Of a stretch of 12,523 bases of DNA, positions 12,436 through 12,523 are shown one piece after another. The DNA comes from UBA9676 sp036522155. GTDB taxonomy: Bacteria > Actinomycetota > Actinomycetes > Streptosporangiales > Streptosporangiaceae. The notes beneath the pieces were generated by a model. That model saw only the letters and a list, made by a program, of their open reading frames with translations. It was not told the origin of the DNA and ran no database searches. The stretch's first letter is position 1. Each line of letters starts with the position of its first letter. Where the stretch lies: contig DATDGI010000246.1 of NCBI GenBank assembly GCA_036522155.1, forward strand, positions 1 to 12,523, in the 5' to 3' direction. The translations under genes were made by a program, and so were the position numbers.

Positions 12436-12523
12436 ATGTGCGGTATCGCAGGCATCATTCACCGCGACGGGACCGGCGACATAGGCACCGAGATGGCCCG
12501 GATGCTTCAGTCGATGAAACACC
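12436..12523 (+). CDS. glxB: Class II glutamine amidotransferase-type subunit (GlxB / MgsA-like), 5' fragment
   Basis: Only 29 codons lie in the window. The product begins MCGIAGIIHRDG: after removal of Met, Cys2 is the N-terminal nucleophile of class II (Ntn) amidotransferases, and CGIxG is their hallmark. The following ARMLQSMKH suits the region just before the RGPDS motif, which would come next. AAGGGG lies about 10 bases upstream, and 32 bases separate it from glnT, so it is likely co-transcribed. With a GlnT-type ligase before it and Sox genes nearby, the best fit is the first subunit of N-methylglutamate synthase (MgsA). Asparagine synthetase or glutamine-PRPP amidotransferase are alternatives that this fragment cannot exclude. 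Confidence 0.8.
   Translation, partial: MCGIAGIIHRDGTGDIGTEMARMLQSMKH

Overview
The window is high-GC DNA (roughly 70% by eye), with GTG and TTG starts, purine-rich Shine-Dalgarno sites and tightly packed overlapping genes. This fits an actinobacterium; I cannot name the species. There are no RNA genes, insertion sequences, CRISPR arrays or phage genes. Coding density is near 95%, and the long open frames on the opposite strand are GC-driven shadows.

Layout: two divergent transcription units meet at a regulatory region at about 10718-11005. The plus strand carries a glutamine-synthetase-family enzyme (11006-12403). By its active-site motifs it is the GlnT / gamma-glutamylmethylamide synthetase (GmaS) type rather than an ammonia-using GS. 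It is followed by the first codons of a class II glutamine amidotransferase-type subunit (12436 to the window end, GlxB/MgsA-like). The minus strand carries, in order of transcription: an XRE-cupin regulator (10717-10061); the four subunits of a heterotetrameric sarcosine oxidase / N-methylglutamate dehydrogenase (beta 9958-8660, delta 8647-8366, alpha 8369-5481, gamma 5488-4799); formate-tetrahydrofolate ligase (4789-2972); an acyl-CoA dehydrogenase-fold flavoprotein (2917-1517); and a DUF1989-aminomethyltransferase (GcvT) fusion that runs off the left edge (1509-<1).

How the genes fit together (inference from known pathways): the set matches the indirect N-methylglutamate route for methylamine. 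GmaS joins methylamine to glutamate. The MgsABC complex, beginning at the right edge, makes N-methylglutamate. The SoxBDAG-type enzyme oxidises the N-methyl group and passes the one-carbon unit to tetrahydrofolate. Fhs links 10-formyl-THF to formate. Sarcosine or another N-methyl amino acid is the main alternative substrate for the Sox-type enzyme.

The least explained part is the left end. The acyl-CoA dehydrogenase homologue lacks the usual catalytic glutamate. The fusion protein appears to carry two DUF1989-like domains (one degenerate) ahead of a folate-dependent GcvT domain. Both are joined closely to the one-carbon operon, so I suggest they form an extra THF-linked demethylation or C-N bond oxidation step. 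A 19-bp near-perfect palindrome inside the candidate glnT promoter is a good candidate operator.
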